From Rubrivivax sp. (lineage in GTDB: Bacteria > Pseudomonadota > Gammaproteobacteria > Burkholderiales > Burkholderiaceae_C), in contig SEFA01000010.1 in NCBI GenBank assembly GCA_004210455.1, positions 55,654-119,653 of the forward strand: a stretch of DNA of 64,000 nt, read 5' to 3'. The translations under genes and the position numbers were made by a program. Of this stretch, positions 53,455 to 63,689 are shown one piece after another. The notes under the pieces were generated by a model. It was not told the origin of the DNA, did not search any database, and saw nothing but the letters and a program-made list of their open reading frames with translations. Every line of letters begins with the position of its first letter. The first letter of the stretch is position 1.

Positions 53455-55949
53455 CGCGCCCCGACAACCGCCTGCCGCGGCCCGACGCCGAACTGGAGCG
53501 ACTGCGCGCCGCCTGGGAGCCGCCCAAGGGCTGGCGCGTCATCGGCAGCGTCAACAACGTCTTCATCGGCAAGCTCTACATCGCCACCGCGTTCGTCTTC
53601 CTGCTGCTGGGCGGCGTGCTGGCGCTGCTGATGCGTGCGCAGTTGGCCGCGCCGGACCAGACGCTCTTCAGCGCGCCGGTCTTCCAGCAGCTGTTCACCA
53701 TGCACGGCACGGTGATGATGTTCCTCTTCGCCGTGCCCATGGTCGAAGCCATCGCCGTCTTCCTGCTGCCCAACATGCTGGGCGCACGCGACCTGCCCTT
53801 CCCGCGCCTCTCGGCCTACTCCTACTGGATGTACGCCATCGGCGGCCTGGCCTTCTACGCCACGCTGTTCTGGCAGCTCGCGCCCGACTCGGGCTGGTTC
53901 ATGTATCCGCCGCTCAGCAGCGCGAAGTACTCACCCGGACTCAATGCCGACTTCTGGCTGCTGGGCATCGGCTTCATCGAGATCTCCGCCATCGCCGGCG
54001 CGATCGAACTCATCACCGGCGTCCTGATGACGCGCGCGCCCGGCATGACGCTGGGCCGCATGCCGGTCTACGCCTGGTCCATGCTGGTCGTCGGCCTGAT
54101 GATCGTCCTGGCCTTCCCCGCGGTCATCGCGGGCACCGCGCTGCTGGAGATCGAACGCGCCTTCGACTGGCCCATCTTCGACGCCACGCGCGGCGGCGAT
54201 CCCCTGCTGTGGCAGCACCTGTTCTGGTTCTTCGGCCATCCGGAGGTCTACATCATCTTCCTGCCCGCCGCGGGGCTGGTCTCGACGATGGTGCCCGCGC
54301 TCGCGCGCACCACCCTGATCGGCCGCCACGCCGTCAGCGCGGCGCTGGTCGCCATCGGCGCGGCCAGCTTCCTGCTCTGGCTGCATCACATGTTCACCGC
54401 GGGCCTGGGCGGACTCGGGCTCAGCCTCGTCTCCATCTTCAGCGTCGCCATCGCCATCCCCGGCGCGCTGCAGATCTTCGCGTGGATAGGCACGCTCTGG
54501 CGCGGCCGGCTGCAATGGACCACGGCGACCTGGTTCCTCATCGGTTTCCTCGTCACCTTCGTCGTCGGCGGCCTGACGGGCGTCATGCTCGCGCTGCTCC
54601 CCATCGACTGGCAGGTCCACGACACCTACTTCGTCGTCGCGCATTTCCACTACGTCCTCATCGGCGGCATGGTGCTGCCCATGTTCGCGGCGCTCTACCA
54701 CTGGATTCCGCTCTGGAAGGGCCGCGCCATGTCGGAGCGCGCCGGTCGCTGGGTCTTCGGACTCATCTTCGGCGGCTTCCACCTGACCTTCTTCCCCATG
54801 CACATCGCCGGCATGCTTGGCATGCCGCGCCGCGTGCACACCTTCCCGGCGGGACTGGGACTGGAACTGCCCAACCTGCTCTCCTCCGTCGGCGCCGTCG
54901 TCATCGCCGCGGGCGTGCTGCTCTTCGTCATCGACCTGGTCCGCAGCCAGCGGGGGCCGGAGCAGGACCACAACGATCCCTGGCGATCCTCGACGCTGGA
55001 GTGGCTGCCCAGCGAGCCCTACGGCACCCGCAGCATCCCGCACGTCGAGCACCATGAGCCGCTCTGGCATCGTCCCTCCCTGCACCAGGAGGTCGAGGCC
55101 GGCGGGCACTGGCTGCCGGGCTCGATCACCGGCGGCCGTGAGACGCTGCTGACCAGCCCCGTGCAGGCGCACCCGCTGCGCGTGGTGATGATGGCCGGAG
55201 ACAGCCTCTGGCCGGTACTGGCGGCGATCGGCACCGCGGCGTTCTTCCTGCTGATGACGGTCAAGCATGTCAGCGGCACGGTCGCGGGCGGCGTGCTGGC
55301 GATCGTCGCGATCTGGGCGTGGTTGTGGCAGACCGACCGTGCGCCCCCGGTCGAGGACGCGGAGGTGGCCGACGGCGTGATCCTGCCGGTGGGCGTGAGC
55401 GGGCGGCAGGCGCCGTCGTTCTGGGGCGTCGTCATCCTGATCGTGGTCGAAGCGACGATCTTCGCGTCCATGGCCTTCGCGCATCTGCATGCCGCGATGA
55501 AGCTGGATGTCTGCCCGCCGCCGGGCGTCGGACTGGCGAGCGACGCCACGCTGACGCTGCAGACGCTGGGCTACGCGCTCAGTCTGGTCTTCGTGATTTG
55601 GGCGGGCATCGGTGCCTGGCGCGCACCGGTGTCGAGATGGCGCGCGGTGCTCCTCGCACCGGCCTTCGGCCTCGCCGTGGTCGCGTTCTACAGCGGGCTG
55701 CAGACCGCATGGCCGGCGGAACGTCCGCCGACTTTGGATGCCTGGACGGGCACGCTCGCCGCGCTGCACAGCCTGCAGGGATTGCAGATCGCCGTTGCGC
55801 TGATGCTGGCGCTGTACTACGCGACGAGGATCGGATCGGGGCTGATCCGTCCTCGGCAGCACGCCACGCGCGAGGCGGTGGTGCTGCTGTGGGGATGGAT
55901 CTGCATGCAGGGCGTGATCACCGTGTGGTGGCCGCGCCTCGTTGCATGA
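53451..55949 (+). CDS. coxA: Cytochrome c oxidase fused subunits I and III (CoxA-CoxC)
   Basis: 832 residues from ATG 53451, overlapping coxB by 4 nt. Subunit I (about 30-560) has heme ligands in the MHGTVMMFLFAVP helix and in YFVVAHFHYVL, and the CuB/Tyr-His motif GHPEVYIIFLP. A subunit III domain (about 640-832) follows (TIFASMAFAHLHA, LYYATRIGSGL). The two are fused in one polypeptide, as in some caa3 oxidases. No COX assembly genes are adjacent. Confidence 0.95.
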   Translation: MTRPDNRLPRPDAELERLRAAWEPPKGWRVIGSVNNVFIGKLYIATAFVFLLLGGVLALLMRAQLAAPDQTLFSAPVFQQLFTMHGTVMMFLFAVPMVEAIAVFLLPNMLGARDLPFPRLSAYSYWMYAIGGLAFYATLFWQLAPDSGWFMYPPLSSAKYSPGLNADFWLLGIGFIEISAIAGAIELITGVLMTRAPGMTLGRMPVYAWSMLVVGLMIVLAFPAVIAGTALLEIERAFDWPIFDATRGGDPLLWQHLFWFFGHPEVYIIFLPAAGLVSTMVPALARTTLIGRHAVSAALVAIGAASFLLWLHHMFTAGLGGLGLSLVSIFSVAIAIPGALQIFAWIGTLWRGRLQWTTATWFLIGFLVTFVVGGLTGVMLALLPIDWQVHDTYFVVAHFHYVLIGGMVLPMFAALYHWIPLWKGRAMSERAGRWVFGLIFGGFHLTFFPMHIAGMLGMPRRVHTFPAGLGLELPNLLSSVGAVVIAAGVLLFVIDLVRSQRGPEQDHNDPWRSSTLEWLPSEPYGTRSIPHVEHHEPLWHRPSLHQEVEAGGHWLPGSITGGRETLLTSPVQAHPLRVVMMAGDSLWPVLAAIGTAAFFLLMTVKHVSGTVAGGVLAIVAIWAWLWQTDRAPPVEDAEVADGVILPVGVSGRQAPSFWGVVILIVVEATIFASMAFAHLHAAMKLDVCPPPGVGLASDATLTLQTLGYALSLVFVIWAGIGAWRAPVSRWRAVLLAPAFGLAVVAFYSGLQTAWPAERPPTLDAWTGTLAALHSLQGLQIAVALMLALYYATRIGSGLIRPRQHATREAVVLLWGWICMQGVITVWWPRLVA

Positions 55950-56010
55950 CACCGAAGTCAGCGAGCGTCGAGAACAACGCGCGAGGTCAGTGAGCGTGGG
56001 TGGGGCCGGA

Positions 56011-56044
56011 ATGGGGCTTGGGGTTCGCGGACGCGAGGCCCCAT
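56011..56044. terminator. Possible terminator between the oxidase operon and gabD
   Basis: ATGGGGC (56011-56017) and GCCCCAT (56038-56044) can pair as a 7-bp stem between two converging genes. No U-tract. Confidence 0.35.
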
Positions 56045-56089
56045 GCCCCGTGGAGAGCCCGCGCCTGGCCTCTCGGAGTGATCTCCCGA

Positions 56090-57535
56090 TCAGACCCCGA
56101 GCAGCGACACTGCCTTGGTGTTGAGATAGGCCTCCAACGCTTCGGGCCCGCCTTCCGAGCCGTAGCCCGAGTCTTTCACCCCGCCGAACGGCATTTCCGC
56201 CGACGGTGTCGCGGGCTGATTGACCCACAACATCCCGACCTCCATGCGTTGCGCCAGCAGGTGCGCGTTCTTGATCGACTTCGTGAACGCATAACCTGCG
56301 AGTCCGAACGGCAGCCGGTTGGCTTCCGCGATGGCTTCCTCCAGCGTATCGAACCCACGCACGGCGGCGATCGGCCCGAACGGTTCGTCGTTGAACACGG
56401 ACGCGTCCAGGGGCACGTCGGCCAGCACGGTGGGGGCGAAGAAGTTGCCCGCGTTGCCGACCCGTTCTCCGCCGGTGGCGATCTTGGCGCCGCGTTCGCG
56501 GGCTTCCGCGACGATCTTGGACATGGCGACGACGCGGCGTTCGTTCGCGAGCGGGCCGAGGGTGGTGCCGTCGGCGAGGCCGTCGCCGAGCTTGAGGCCT
56601 TGCGCGTGCTTGACCAGCGCGGCGGTGAACTCATCCTTCAGGCTGTTGTGCACCAGGAAGCGGGTCGGCGAGATGCAGACCTGGCCGGCGTTGCGGAACT
56701 TCGCGGCGCCGGCGGCCTTGACCGCGAGGGCCACGTCCGCATCCTCCGCCACGATCACCGGCGCGTGGCCGCCGAGTTCCATGGTGACGCGTTTCATGTG
56801 CGCGCCGGCGAGGGCGGCCAGCTGCTTGCCGACCGGCGTGGAGCCGGTGAAGGTGACCTTGCGGATGACCGGGTGCGGGATCAGGTAGCTGGAGATTTCA
56901 TGCGGGTCGCCGAAGACCAGGCCGACGGTGCCCGGGGGCACGCCCGCGTCGACGAAGGTCTGCAGCAGCGCTGCCGGCGATGCGGGGGTTTCCTCCGGCG
57001 CCTTTACCAGGAAGGAGCAGCCGGTGGCCAGCGCCGCGCCGAGCTTGCGCACGATCTGGTTGACGGGGAAATTCCAGGGCGTGAAGGCCGCGATCGGGCC
57101 GACGGGTTCCTTCAGCACGAGCTGCTGCGCGGCCAGGTTGCGCGACGGCACGATGCGGCCGTAGACGCGGCGGCCTTCGTCGGCGAACCACTCGATGATG
57201 TCGGCGCCGGCGAGGACTTCCACCTTCGCTTCCGCGACGGGCTTGCCCTGCTCCTGGGTCAGCAGCTTCGCGATCTCGGGCGCGCGCTCGCGCAGCAGCG
57301 CGGCGGCGCGGCGCATCGTCGCGGCGCGTTCGTGCGCGGACACGTTGCGCCAGGCCTCGAAGCCCTTCTGCGCTGCCTCCAGCGCGCGGTCCAGGTCCGC
57401 CTTGCCGGCGTGCGCGACCTTGCCGATCACGGTGCCGGTCGCGGGGTTGCGCACGTCGATGGTCTTGCCGCCGGCGGCGTCCACCCATTCGTTGGCGATC
57501 AGCAGGCGGGTATCGGGATAGGAAGCGGTGGTCAT
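56090..57535 (-). CDS. gabD: Succinate-semialdehyde dehydrogenase (NAD(P)-dependent)
   Basis: 481 residues, aldehyde dehydrogenase superfamily. Motifs: [30 protein letters not shown] with catalytic Glu, [17 protein letters not shown] with catalytic Cys, and the C-terminal [14 protein letters not shown]. Closest in pattern to GabD-type enzymes that oxidise succinic semialdehyde in GABA catabolism. No gabT beside it. Confidence 0.92.
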   Translation of the reverse strand: MTTASYPDTRLLIANEWVDAAGGKTIDVRNPATGTVIGKVAHAGKADLDRALEAAQKGFEAWRNVSAHERAATMRRAAALLRERAPEIAKLLTQEQGKPVAEAKVEVLAGADIIEWFADEGRRVYGRIVPSRNLAAQQLVLKEPVGPIAAFTPWNFPVNQIVRKLGAALATGCSFLVKAPEETPASPAALLQTFVDAGVPPGTVGLVFGDPHEISSYLIPHPVIRKVTFTGSTPVGKQLAALAGAHMKRVTMELGGHAPVIVAEDADVALAVKAAGAAKFRNAGQVCISPTRFLVHNSLKDEFTAALVKHAQGLKLGDGLADGTTLGPLANERRVVAMSKIVAEARERGAKIATGGERVGNAGNFFAPTVLADVPLDASVFNDEPFGPIAAVRGFDTLEEAIAEANRLPFGLAGYAFTKSIKNAHLLAQRMEVGMLWVNQPATPSAEMPFGGVKDSGYGSEGGPEALEAYLNTKAVSLLGV

Positions 57536-57646
57536 GGCAGGTCCTCGTGAACGTTGAGGCTGACTCTACCCGTTGCCTGCGCGCGCCGGGGCCGCGCGGG
57601 CGCTAACCCGACGGATCACCGGTCCATTGGACGCAGAGCGCCCGAC

Positions 57647-58381
57647 TCAGCGCTTGCCGGACTTGCCTGCCCTGGCCGATGTTCCCGGCTTCGGCAGCTT
57701 CAAGGCCTTGACCCCGCCGGCGACGTCCTCGACGCGGGCGTCGATGCGGCTCCAGTCGACACGCTCGGAATAGCGGCGCTCCTCCAGGTTCATCAAGCCG
57801 CGCGGCTTGAGGGCGATCTCATATCCCTTGTCCGACAGCGCGTCGCGGATCGTGTCGCTCGCCTGTCCCCAGTTCTGGGCGAAGCGCACCAGCCGGACCA
57901 TCTCCGCCGCCGGGTCCAGCCCCAGGACCTTGGACGTCGACTGCTTCTGCATGAAGTCGATGCTCATCGCGACGGTGTCGCTGCGCAGCGATTCGGCGAC
58001 GCAGAAGGCGATCAGCGTGCGGTCCTTCAAGAGTGCGCCGGACGTCGGGTCTTTCTTCACCGCCTGGATCGCGCCGTCGAGCGACAGCATCGTGGGCGTC
58101 AGCCCTTCCAGGATGCCGCCCTTGGGGTACTGGCCGTTGTTGAAGACCAGTTGCCCGCCCATGCGATGGATGTAGAAGTCGCTCTCCTGGATGCTGAGCA
58201 CCAGGTCGGCGGCCGGCGTGAGGCGCGAGGTCCGCAACGCCACCTCGACGGTCCGGCCGCTGTTGCGGCACAGGCGGAAGAAGCTGTTGTCGCGGCGGAT
58301 GAAATTGCTGTCATCGGTCAAGGTGTCCCGCAGCCGGTTGATCTGCTGCGTCCATTCCGCGCCCACTTGCAACACAAACAT
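57647..58381 (-). CDS. Ribosome-inactivating protein (rRNA N-glycosylase) homologue
   Basis: 244 residues from ATG 58381, chosen for the strong AGGGAG site 7 nt upstream. The sequence follows the ricin/Shiga-toxin A-chain core: strand with FYIHRMGGQLVFNN around Tyr70, helix LDGAIQAVKK, the active-site motif AESLR with Glu130 and Arg133 at the ricin Glu177/Arg180 spacing, and the Trp motif NWGQASDTIRDAL (Trp171 equivalent to ricin Trp211, WGRLSTAI). The C-terminus is basic (KSGKR). No Sec signal and no cysteine-bridge B-chain linker. RIPs depurinate the sarcin-ricin loop of 28S/23S rRNA. No immunity gene or PIP box nearby; export route unknown. Fold call moderately strong; activity not proven. 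Confidence 0.78.
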   Translation of the reverse strand: MFVLQVGAEWTQQINRLRDTLTDDSNFIRRDNSFFRLCRNSGRTVEVALRTSRLTPAADLVLSIQESDFYIHRMGGQLVFNNGQYPKGGILEGLTPTMLSLDGAIQAVKKDPTSGALLKDRTLIAFCVAESLRSDTVAMSIDFMQKQSTSKVLGLDPAAEMVRLVRFAQNWGQASDTIRDALSDKGYEIALKPRGLMNLEERRYSERVDWSRIDARVEDVAGGVKALKLPKPGTSARAGKSGKR

Positions 58382-58564
58382 GTCGTCTCTCCCTGAAGGT
58401 GGTCGGACGCGAGCGTAGGGATTTGTCCGATCGGGGCCAGTGACCAAAGTCGGCTGCGGGGCAAACCGCGCCGGGATGTGATGCCGATGTAGCCAAACGT
58501 TCAACCGGGCAGACGGATTGCCCTCCTGGCGCACCCTCCACTTCCGGCCCTTTCACGCCTCACG

Positions 58565-61009
58565 ATGCGACGGATCAAGGACCTCACCGCGGACGTGTCG
58601 CGGATCTTCGCGACATGGCTGCTCTGCGTGGCGGCGGCGCTCGCGCTCGCCGCGTCGCCTGCCCACGCGCAAGACCCGGCGCCTGAACCCACCGATCCGG
58701 CGAAGCTGCTCGAGCTGGCCCGCGCCGACATCAGGCAGCTTGAAGCGAAACAACGCAAGGAACTGTCCGTCGAGGAGCAGCAGGACTTCAAGAACAAGGT
58801 CTCGCGCGTGAAGTCGCGCGCGGATTCGGCGGAGTCCGTACTGCGGCCGCAGTTGGAGGACGTCAAGGCCAGGCTGGCCCAGTTGGGCGAACCGCCGGCG
58901 GACGTGAAGGAGGCGACGGAGGTGGCGCAATTGCGCGCGCAACTGACGCGGGAGGTGGCGACGATCGGCGGACTGGTGACGGTCGCGAACGACGTCACCG
59001 GACAGGCCGACCGCCTTCAGCGCAATGCCGATCAGACGCAAAGGCTGCAACTGAGCGCCCGTCTCGGCGAGCGCGTGCCGTCCCTTCTTCAATCGGGATT
59101 CTGGCGTTCGCTGCGCACCGATGGTGTGGCGGATGTTGAGCGCGCCCGCGCGTTCAGCATCGAGCTCGGCGCGTTGTGGTCTTCGGTTCCGGCCTCGGCC
59201 TGGGCGACCTTCGTCGCCGCCGTGGCGGCGTGGCTGGTGCTGTGTCTTGGCGCCCGTCGCCTGACCGCCCGTCTGTGCGCGACGCGCATTCCGCCGGGAC
59301 GGCTGCGTCGATCCCTGTTCGCCGTCAGCGAGGTGACGCTGCGCACCTTGCGTCCAGGCCTGATCGCCCACGGCCTGGTGCTGACCCTGACCGGCAGCCT
59401 CGTCGACGGCGCGCCAGATGGCCCCGGCTCGCTCGCCCAATGGCTGGACACGGCCGAGATGATCGTCTGGTTCGGCGGCTTCATCGCCGGTCTGGGTGCC
59501 GCGCTGCTGATGGCGCGCAAACCGTCGTGGCGGCTGCTGCCGGTCCCCGACGTCGCCGCGTCGCGCCTGGCCTGGCTCCCGCGCACGCTCGCGGCGGCGG
59601 TGGTGCTGGGCTGGCTGTCATCCCGCACGGCGGCGGCGCTGGACCTCAGCGCCCCCGGCGGCAGCGCCGTCCAGACGCTTGCGTCGTTGACCTTCATCGC
59701 CGTCCTCGGGGCGGCCATCGCGCAACTGCGACGGCATGCCGGCGGCAAGACCGAAGACCAGGACGCCGTCGCCGACGCCGGCACCGGCCAGCTCCCCGAA
59801 CTCACGATCCGGCCGCTCTGGCTGTCGGTGCTGCGCGCCGCCGCCTGGCTGACGCTCGTCGGCGCGACGCTGGCGCTGATGACCGGCTTCGTGTCGCTGG
59901 CGATGTTCGTGCTCAACCAGGTGGTGTGGGCGCTGATCGTGATCGGCGCCGCCTACCTGCTCACGGTCGTGGTCGACGACCTCTTCATGACGCTGCTGGC
60001 GCCCTCGCCCGCCGCGGCCTCGGGCGACGGCGAGAACGAGAAGAAGAACGACGCGAAGGACGACGCGCCCGCCCCGCCACGCACGCGCGAGCAGACCGCG
60101 CTGCTGCTGTCCGCCGTCTGCCGCATCTCGATCGCCTTCTTCGCGCTGCTGTTGCTGCTCGCCCCCTACGGCGAAGGCCCGATGGACCTGGTGCGCCGGT
60201 CCGGCAGCCTCGCCGACGGCCTGAAGGTCGGTACCCTGACGCTCAATCCGATCGAGCTGCTGCAAGGTCTGGCGGTGCTCTTCGTCGGTCTGGCCGCGGT
60301 GCGGCTGCTCAAGGGCTGGCTGTCCGAGCGCTACATGCCCACGACGCGCATGGACGTCGGCATGCGCTCGTCCACGACGACGCTGTTCGGCTACGTCGGC
60401 ACCGTCGCCGCGATTGCCGCGGCGCTGACCGCCGTCGGCTTCAGCCTGCAGAGCGTGGCCTGGGTCGCCAGCGCGCTGTCGGTGGGCATCGGCTTCGGCC
60501 TGCAATCGATCGTGCAGAACTTCGTCTCCGGCCTGATCCTGCTGGCCGAGCGGCCGGTGAAGGTCGGCGACTGGGTCTCGCTGTCCGGCGTCGAGGGCGA
60601 CATCCGACGCATCAGCGTGCGCGCCACCGAGATCCAGATGGGCGACCGCTCCACGGTCATCGTCCCGAACTCGGAGTTCATCACCAAGATCGTGCGCAAC
60701 GTCACCTACGGCGAGTCGCTCGGCATGGTGCAGTTCAAGCTGCCGATGCCGCTGGCCACGGACACCGACCGCGTGAAGGCGCTGGTGCTGGCGGCCTTCC
60801 AGGCGCACGGCGGCGTGCTCGCCACGCCGGCCCCGAACGTGCAGCTCGACGGCGTCGACGGGACCAACCTGATCCTCAACGCGTCGGGCTTCGTGAACTC
60901 GCCGCGCGCGGCCTACGGCATCAAGAGCGAGCTGCTCTTCGACGTCCTGTCGCGCCTGCGCGCCGAAGGCCTGCTGCCCGGACAGACCTCGCCGCCCGCA
61001 CCGGTCTGA
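58565..61009 (+). CDS. MscS-family mechanosensitive channel with DUF3772 domain
   Basis: 814 residues with signal peptide (about 1-36). A periplasmic helical domain (about 45-210, DUF3772 type) is followed by about ten membrane segments, then the MscS pore helix and the beta domain (GIGFGLQSIVQNFVSG, then AERPVKVGDWVSLSGVEG). It releases solutes on hypo-osmotic shock. A charged low-complexity loop (about 480-510) precedes the pore part. Confidence 0.94.
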   Translation: MRRIKDLTADVSRIFATWLLCVAAALALAASPAHAQDPAPEPTDPAKLLELARADIRQLEAKQRKELSVEEQQDFKNKVSRVKSRADSAESVLRPQLEDVKARLAQLGEPPADVKEATEVAQLRAQLTREVATIGGLVTVANDVTGQADRLQRNADQTQRLQLSARLGERVPSLLQSGFWRSLRTDGVADVERARAFSIELGALWSSVPASAWATFVAAVAAWLVLCLGARRLTARLCATRIPPGRLRRSLFAVSEVTLRTLRPGLIAHGLVLTLTGSLVDGAPDGPGSLAQWLDTAEMIVWFGGFIAGLGAALLMARKPSWRLLPVPDVAASRLAWLPRTLAAAVVLGWLSSRTAAALDLSAPGGSAVQTLASLTFIAVLGAAIAQLRRHAGGKTEDQDAVADAGTGQLPELTIRPLWLSVLRAAAWLTLVGATLALMTGFVSLAMFVLNQVVWALIVIGAAYLLTVVVDDLFMTLLAPSPAAASGDGENEKKNDAKDDAPAPPRTREQTALLLSAVCRISIAFFALLLLLAPYGEGPMDLVRRSGSLADGLKVGTLTLNPIELLQGLAVLFVGLAAVRLLKGWLSERYMPTTRMDVGMRSSTTTLFGYVGTVAAIAAALTAVGFSLQSVAWVASALSVGIGFGLQSIVQNFVSGLILLAERPVKVGDWVSLSGVEGDIRRISVRATEIQMGDRSTVIVPNSEFITKIVRNVTYGESLGMVQFKLPMPLATDTDRVKALVLAAFQAHGGVLATPAPNVQLDGVDGTNLILNASGFVNSPRAAYGIKSELLFDVLSRLRAEGLLPGQTSPPAPV

Positions 61010-61059
61010 ACGCCCCTTCGAAGCGCGCTCCGGCGACCGCCGTCACAATGGTCGCCGCC

Positions 61060-61698
61060 ATGAACACGCCCCTCGATCACCTCTTGAACCAGCGCCTGAA
61101 CGAACACGTCGCGCCGGTCCCGTTGAACAAGGCCTACCGGCTGCTCAACCACGGACCGACGGTGCTCGTCTCCGCCGCGCACGGCGGCGTGCGCAACGCG
61201 ATGGCCGCGGCTTGGTCCTGCGCGCTGGATTTCCAGCCGCCGAAGGTGACGGTGGTGCTCGACAAGGCCACGCGCACCCGGGAGCTGGTCGAGGCCAGCG
61301 GCTTCTTCGTCCTGCAAGTGCCGACGGTGGCGCAGGCGGCGTTGACGCACCGGCTCGGCAACCGCAGCCTGCATCAGGATCCGGACAAGCTGGATCACGC
61401 GGGGGCGCGGCTGGTCGACGTCGAGCTGCCCGAGGTCGCGGCCACCGTCCCGCTGGTGGACGGCTGCGCCGCGTGGCTGGTGTGCCGGGTCTTGCCCGAG
61501 CCCCGCAACCAATGGATCTACGACCTCTTCATCGGCGAGGTCGTCGCGGCCTGGGCCGATGCCCGCGTGTTCAGCGACGGGCATTGGCACTTCGAATCCG
61601 CGCCGCCCGAGCTGCGCACGCTGCACTACATCGCGGGCGGCCAGTTCTACGCGATCGGGGAATCGATCGTCGTGCCGGACACGCCCGCGGCGAGCTGA
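61060..61698 (+). CDS. Flavin reductase-like domain protein
   Basis: 212 residues from ATG 61060; ATG 61048 adds four residues. The pattern of a flavin reductase-like FMN-binding split barrel is seen: PTVLVSAAHGGVRNAMAAAW, KVTVVLDKATRTRELVEASG, FFVLQVPTVAQA. Such proteins reduce flavins or carry FMN; partner unknown. Confidence 0.85.
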   Translation: MNTPLDHLLNQRLNEHVAPVPLNKAYRLLNHGPTVLVSAAHGGVRNAMAAAWSCALDFQPPKVTVVLDKATRTRELVEASGFFVLQVPTVAQAALTHRLGNRSLHQDPDKLDHAGARLVDVELPEVAATVPLVDGCAAWLVCRVLPEPRNQWIYDLFIGEVVAAWADARVFSDGHWHFESAPPELRTLHYIAGGQFYAIGESIVVPDTPAAS

Positions 61699-61733
61699 GG
61701 CTGTCCCAGCCCACCGCGGCGGCTTCCGGCCAT

Positions 61734-62636
61734 TCAGCGCGCGCCGGCCAATTCCTTGACCAGGTCCTCATAACGCCGCAGCGGGCGTCCGAGCAGGGCC
61801 TCCAGGCGCTGCGTCGTGCCGGCCGCCGGCTTCATGCCCTGCTGCTGGATGCGGGCCATCATCAGGCGCATGTCGTAGGCCATCCAGGACGGCATCGCCT
61901 GGGCCAGTTGCGCCTCGAAGGCCTTCAGGTCGCCGCCGCCGTAGTGGATCTCGCGCTGCAGCGCCCGACCCCAGATCCCGGCCGCCGACGCGCCGGTCAG
62001 TTCGTCCGGCCCGACGACATCCAGCGTCGCGCGCGGCAGCGGCCCCGGCGCGGTGTCACGGCGGAGCAGCTCCGCGACGGCGACGTCCGCCAGGTCGCGC
62101 GTGTCGATCATCGCCACGCCCGCCTCGCCGATGGGCATCGGATACACGCCGTAGCCCTCGACCACCGACTGCACCTGTGCGTCGTTCTGCATGAAGTAGG
62201 CGGGGCGCAGCACCGTCACGGGGAGGTCCAGGCGTTCGATCATCCGCTCCACCGTGTGCTTGCCGGTGAAGTGCGGCACGTCGACGAACTCGTCCGCGTG
62301 GATCACGGAGAGGTAGACGATGCGCTCGATGCCGGCCTCGTGCGCCAGGCTCAATGCCTGCAGGCCCTGGGTGACTTCGTCCGGGGTGACGGCGTTGAGC
62401 AGGAACAGCGTGCGCACGCCGGACATCGCGGCGCGCATCGACGGGATGTCGGACAGGTCGGCGACGACTTCGGCGACGCCCTCCGGCAGTGGCGCCTTGT
62501 CCGCCTTGCGGACCAGCGCCTTCACTGACGCGCCTCGACGCGCCAGGCCTTGGACAACGAGGGAACCGACGGTGCCGGAGGCGCCGGTGACGAGGATGCT
62601 CGAGGAGGATTGCAGGGAATCGGTAGGCGTGGTCAT
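61734..62636 (-). CDS. NmrA-like NAD(P)-binding protein
   Basis: 300 residues with an N-terminal Rossmann motif (ILVTGASGTVGSLVVQGLAR, residues 14-33) and NmrA/TMR-type features (LFLLNAVTPDEVTQGLQALS, RPAYFMQN). May be a redox sensor or short-chain reductase. It is divergent from the LysR gene, which probably regulates it. Confidence 0.9.
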   Translation of the reverse strand: MTTPTDSLQSSSSILVTGASGTVGSLVVQGLARRGASVKALVRKADKAPLPEGVAEVVADLSDIPSMRAAMSGVRTLFLLNAVTPDEVTQGLQALSLAHEAGIERIVYLSVIHADEFVDVPHFTGKHTVERMIERLDLPVTVLRPAYFMQNDAQVQSVVEGYGVYPMPIGEAGVAMIDTRDLADVAVAELLRRDTAPGPLPRATLDVVGPDELTGASAAGIWGRALQREIHYGGGDLKAFEAQLAQAMPSWMAYDMRLMMARIQQQGMKPAAGTTQRLEALLGRPLRRYEDLVKELAGAR

Positions 62637-62729
62637 GGTTCAGTTCTTTCCATCAGGGGTTGCGATGGATGAACGATAGGCCGTTGCGCTTAATAAACAC
62701 AGACGCCAAACTCGATACCTACTGTCTCA

Positions 62730-63650
62730 ATGGTGGAACACATGGACTTGAACGCGCTGGCGGACTTCAATCTGGTCGCGACGCATGGCGGCTTCGGGCG
62801 GGCGAGCCGCGCCAGCCGACGGTCGAAGGCGACCTTGTCGCGGCGTGTCGCCGACCTGGAGGAGCAGCTCGGCGTGCGCCTCATCGAGCGCAGCACCAAG
62901 GGGCTGGAGCTGACCGAAGCGGGTCAGGCCTTGCTCAGCCGGACCGAAGGTCCGATGAACGAGGTGGCCGACGCCTTCGCGGCCACGGCGGAGGGCTCGG
63001 ATCAGGTACGCGGACAGCTGCGCGTCGCCGCGCCGCTGCTGTTCTCGCAGCTCGCGATGGGACGCCTGAGCGCCGAGTTCCGCGCGCTGCACCCCGGGGT
63101 GACCGTCGATGTCGTCGCGGAGGACCGGGTGGTCAACCTCGTCGATGAACGATTCGACGTCGCGATCCGGCCGAATCCGCGCATGGACAGCGCGCTCGTG
63201 GGGCGCTGCTTCGCGAAAGACCGGCTGGTGGTGGTCGCCGCGCCGGCGTTCGCGATGCCGGCCTCGGGGAAGACGAAGTCCGGCAGGACGGCGTCGGACG
63301 AAACGGCGGTGGAGGTGCCCGCGGTCGTGAGCACGACGCGCGAAGGCGAAGTCTGGGACCTCGACGGCGGCGCGCTCACGCTCGCGCCGCGGCCGGTGCT
63401 GAGGCTGTCGTCCATGTTGATGGTGCGGGACGCCACGCTCGCCGGCGCGGGTGTCGCGCTGCTGCCTCAGTCCATCGTCTGGAGCCAGCTCACGCGCGGC
63501 GAACTCGTCCAATGGGGCGCCGTGCCCGGCAAGGAGGTCGAACTGTGGGTGCTGCACACCTCGCGCCGCCTCGCGAGCCCGAAGGTCAAGGCCTTCGTGG
63601 ACTTCATGTGCGCCAGGTATCCGGACGGGGTGTTGACGCTGGCGGGATGA
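62730..63650 (+). CDS. LysR-family regulator divergent from the NmrA-like gene
   Basis: 306 residues as drawn; ATG 62742 (residue 5) is equally possible. LysR helix-turn-helix (DFNLVATHGGFGRASRASRR, LSRRVADLEEQLGVRLIERS) and substrate-binding domain. The divergent pair with an oxidoreductase is the usual arrangement for a LysR sensor. Confidence 0.93.
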   Translation: MVEHMDLNALADFNLVATHGGFGRASRASRRSKATLSRRVADLEEQLGVRLIERSTKGLELTEAGQALLSRTEGPMNEVADAFAATAEGSDQVRGQLRVAAPLLFSQLAMGRLSAEFRALHPGVTVDVVAEDRVVNLVDERFDVAIRPNPRMDSALVGRCFAKDRLVVVAAPAFAMPASGKTKSGRTASDETAVEVPAVVSTTREGEVWDLDGGALTLAPRPVLRLSSMLMVRDATLAGAGVALLPQSIVWSQLTRGELVQWGAVPGKEVELWVLHTSRRLASPKVKAFVDFMCARYPDGVLTLAG

Positions 63651-63689
63651 CGTCGTCAGCGCTTCAGATCAGGCCTGGAGCAAAGCCAG

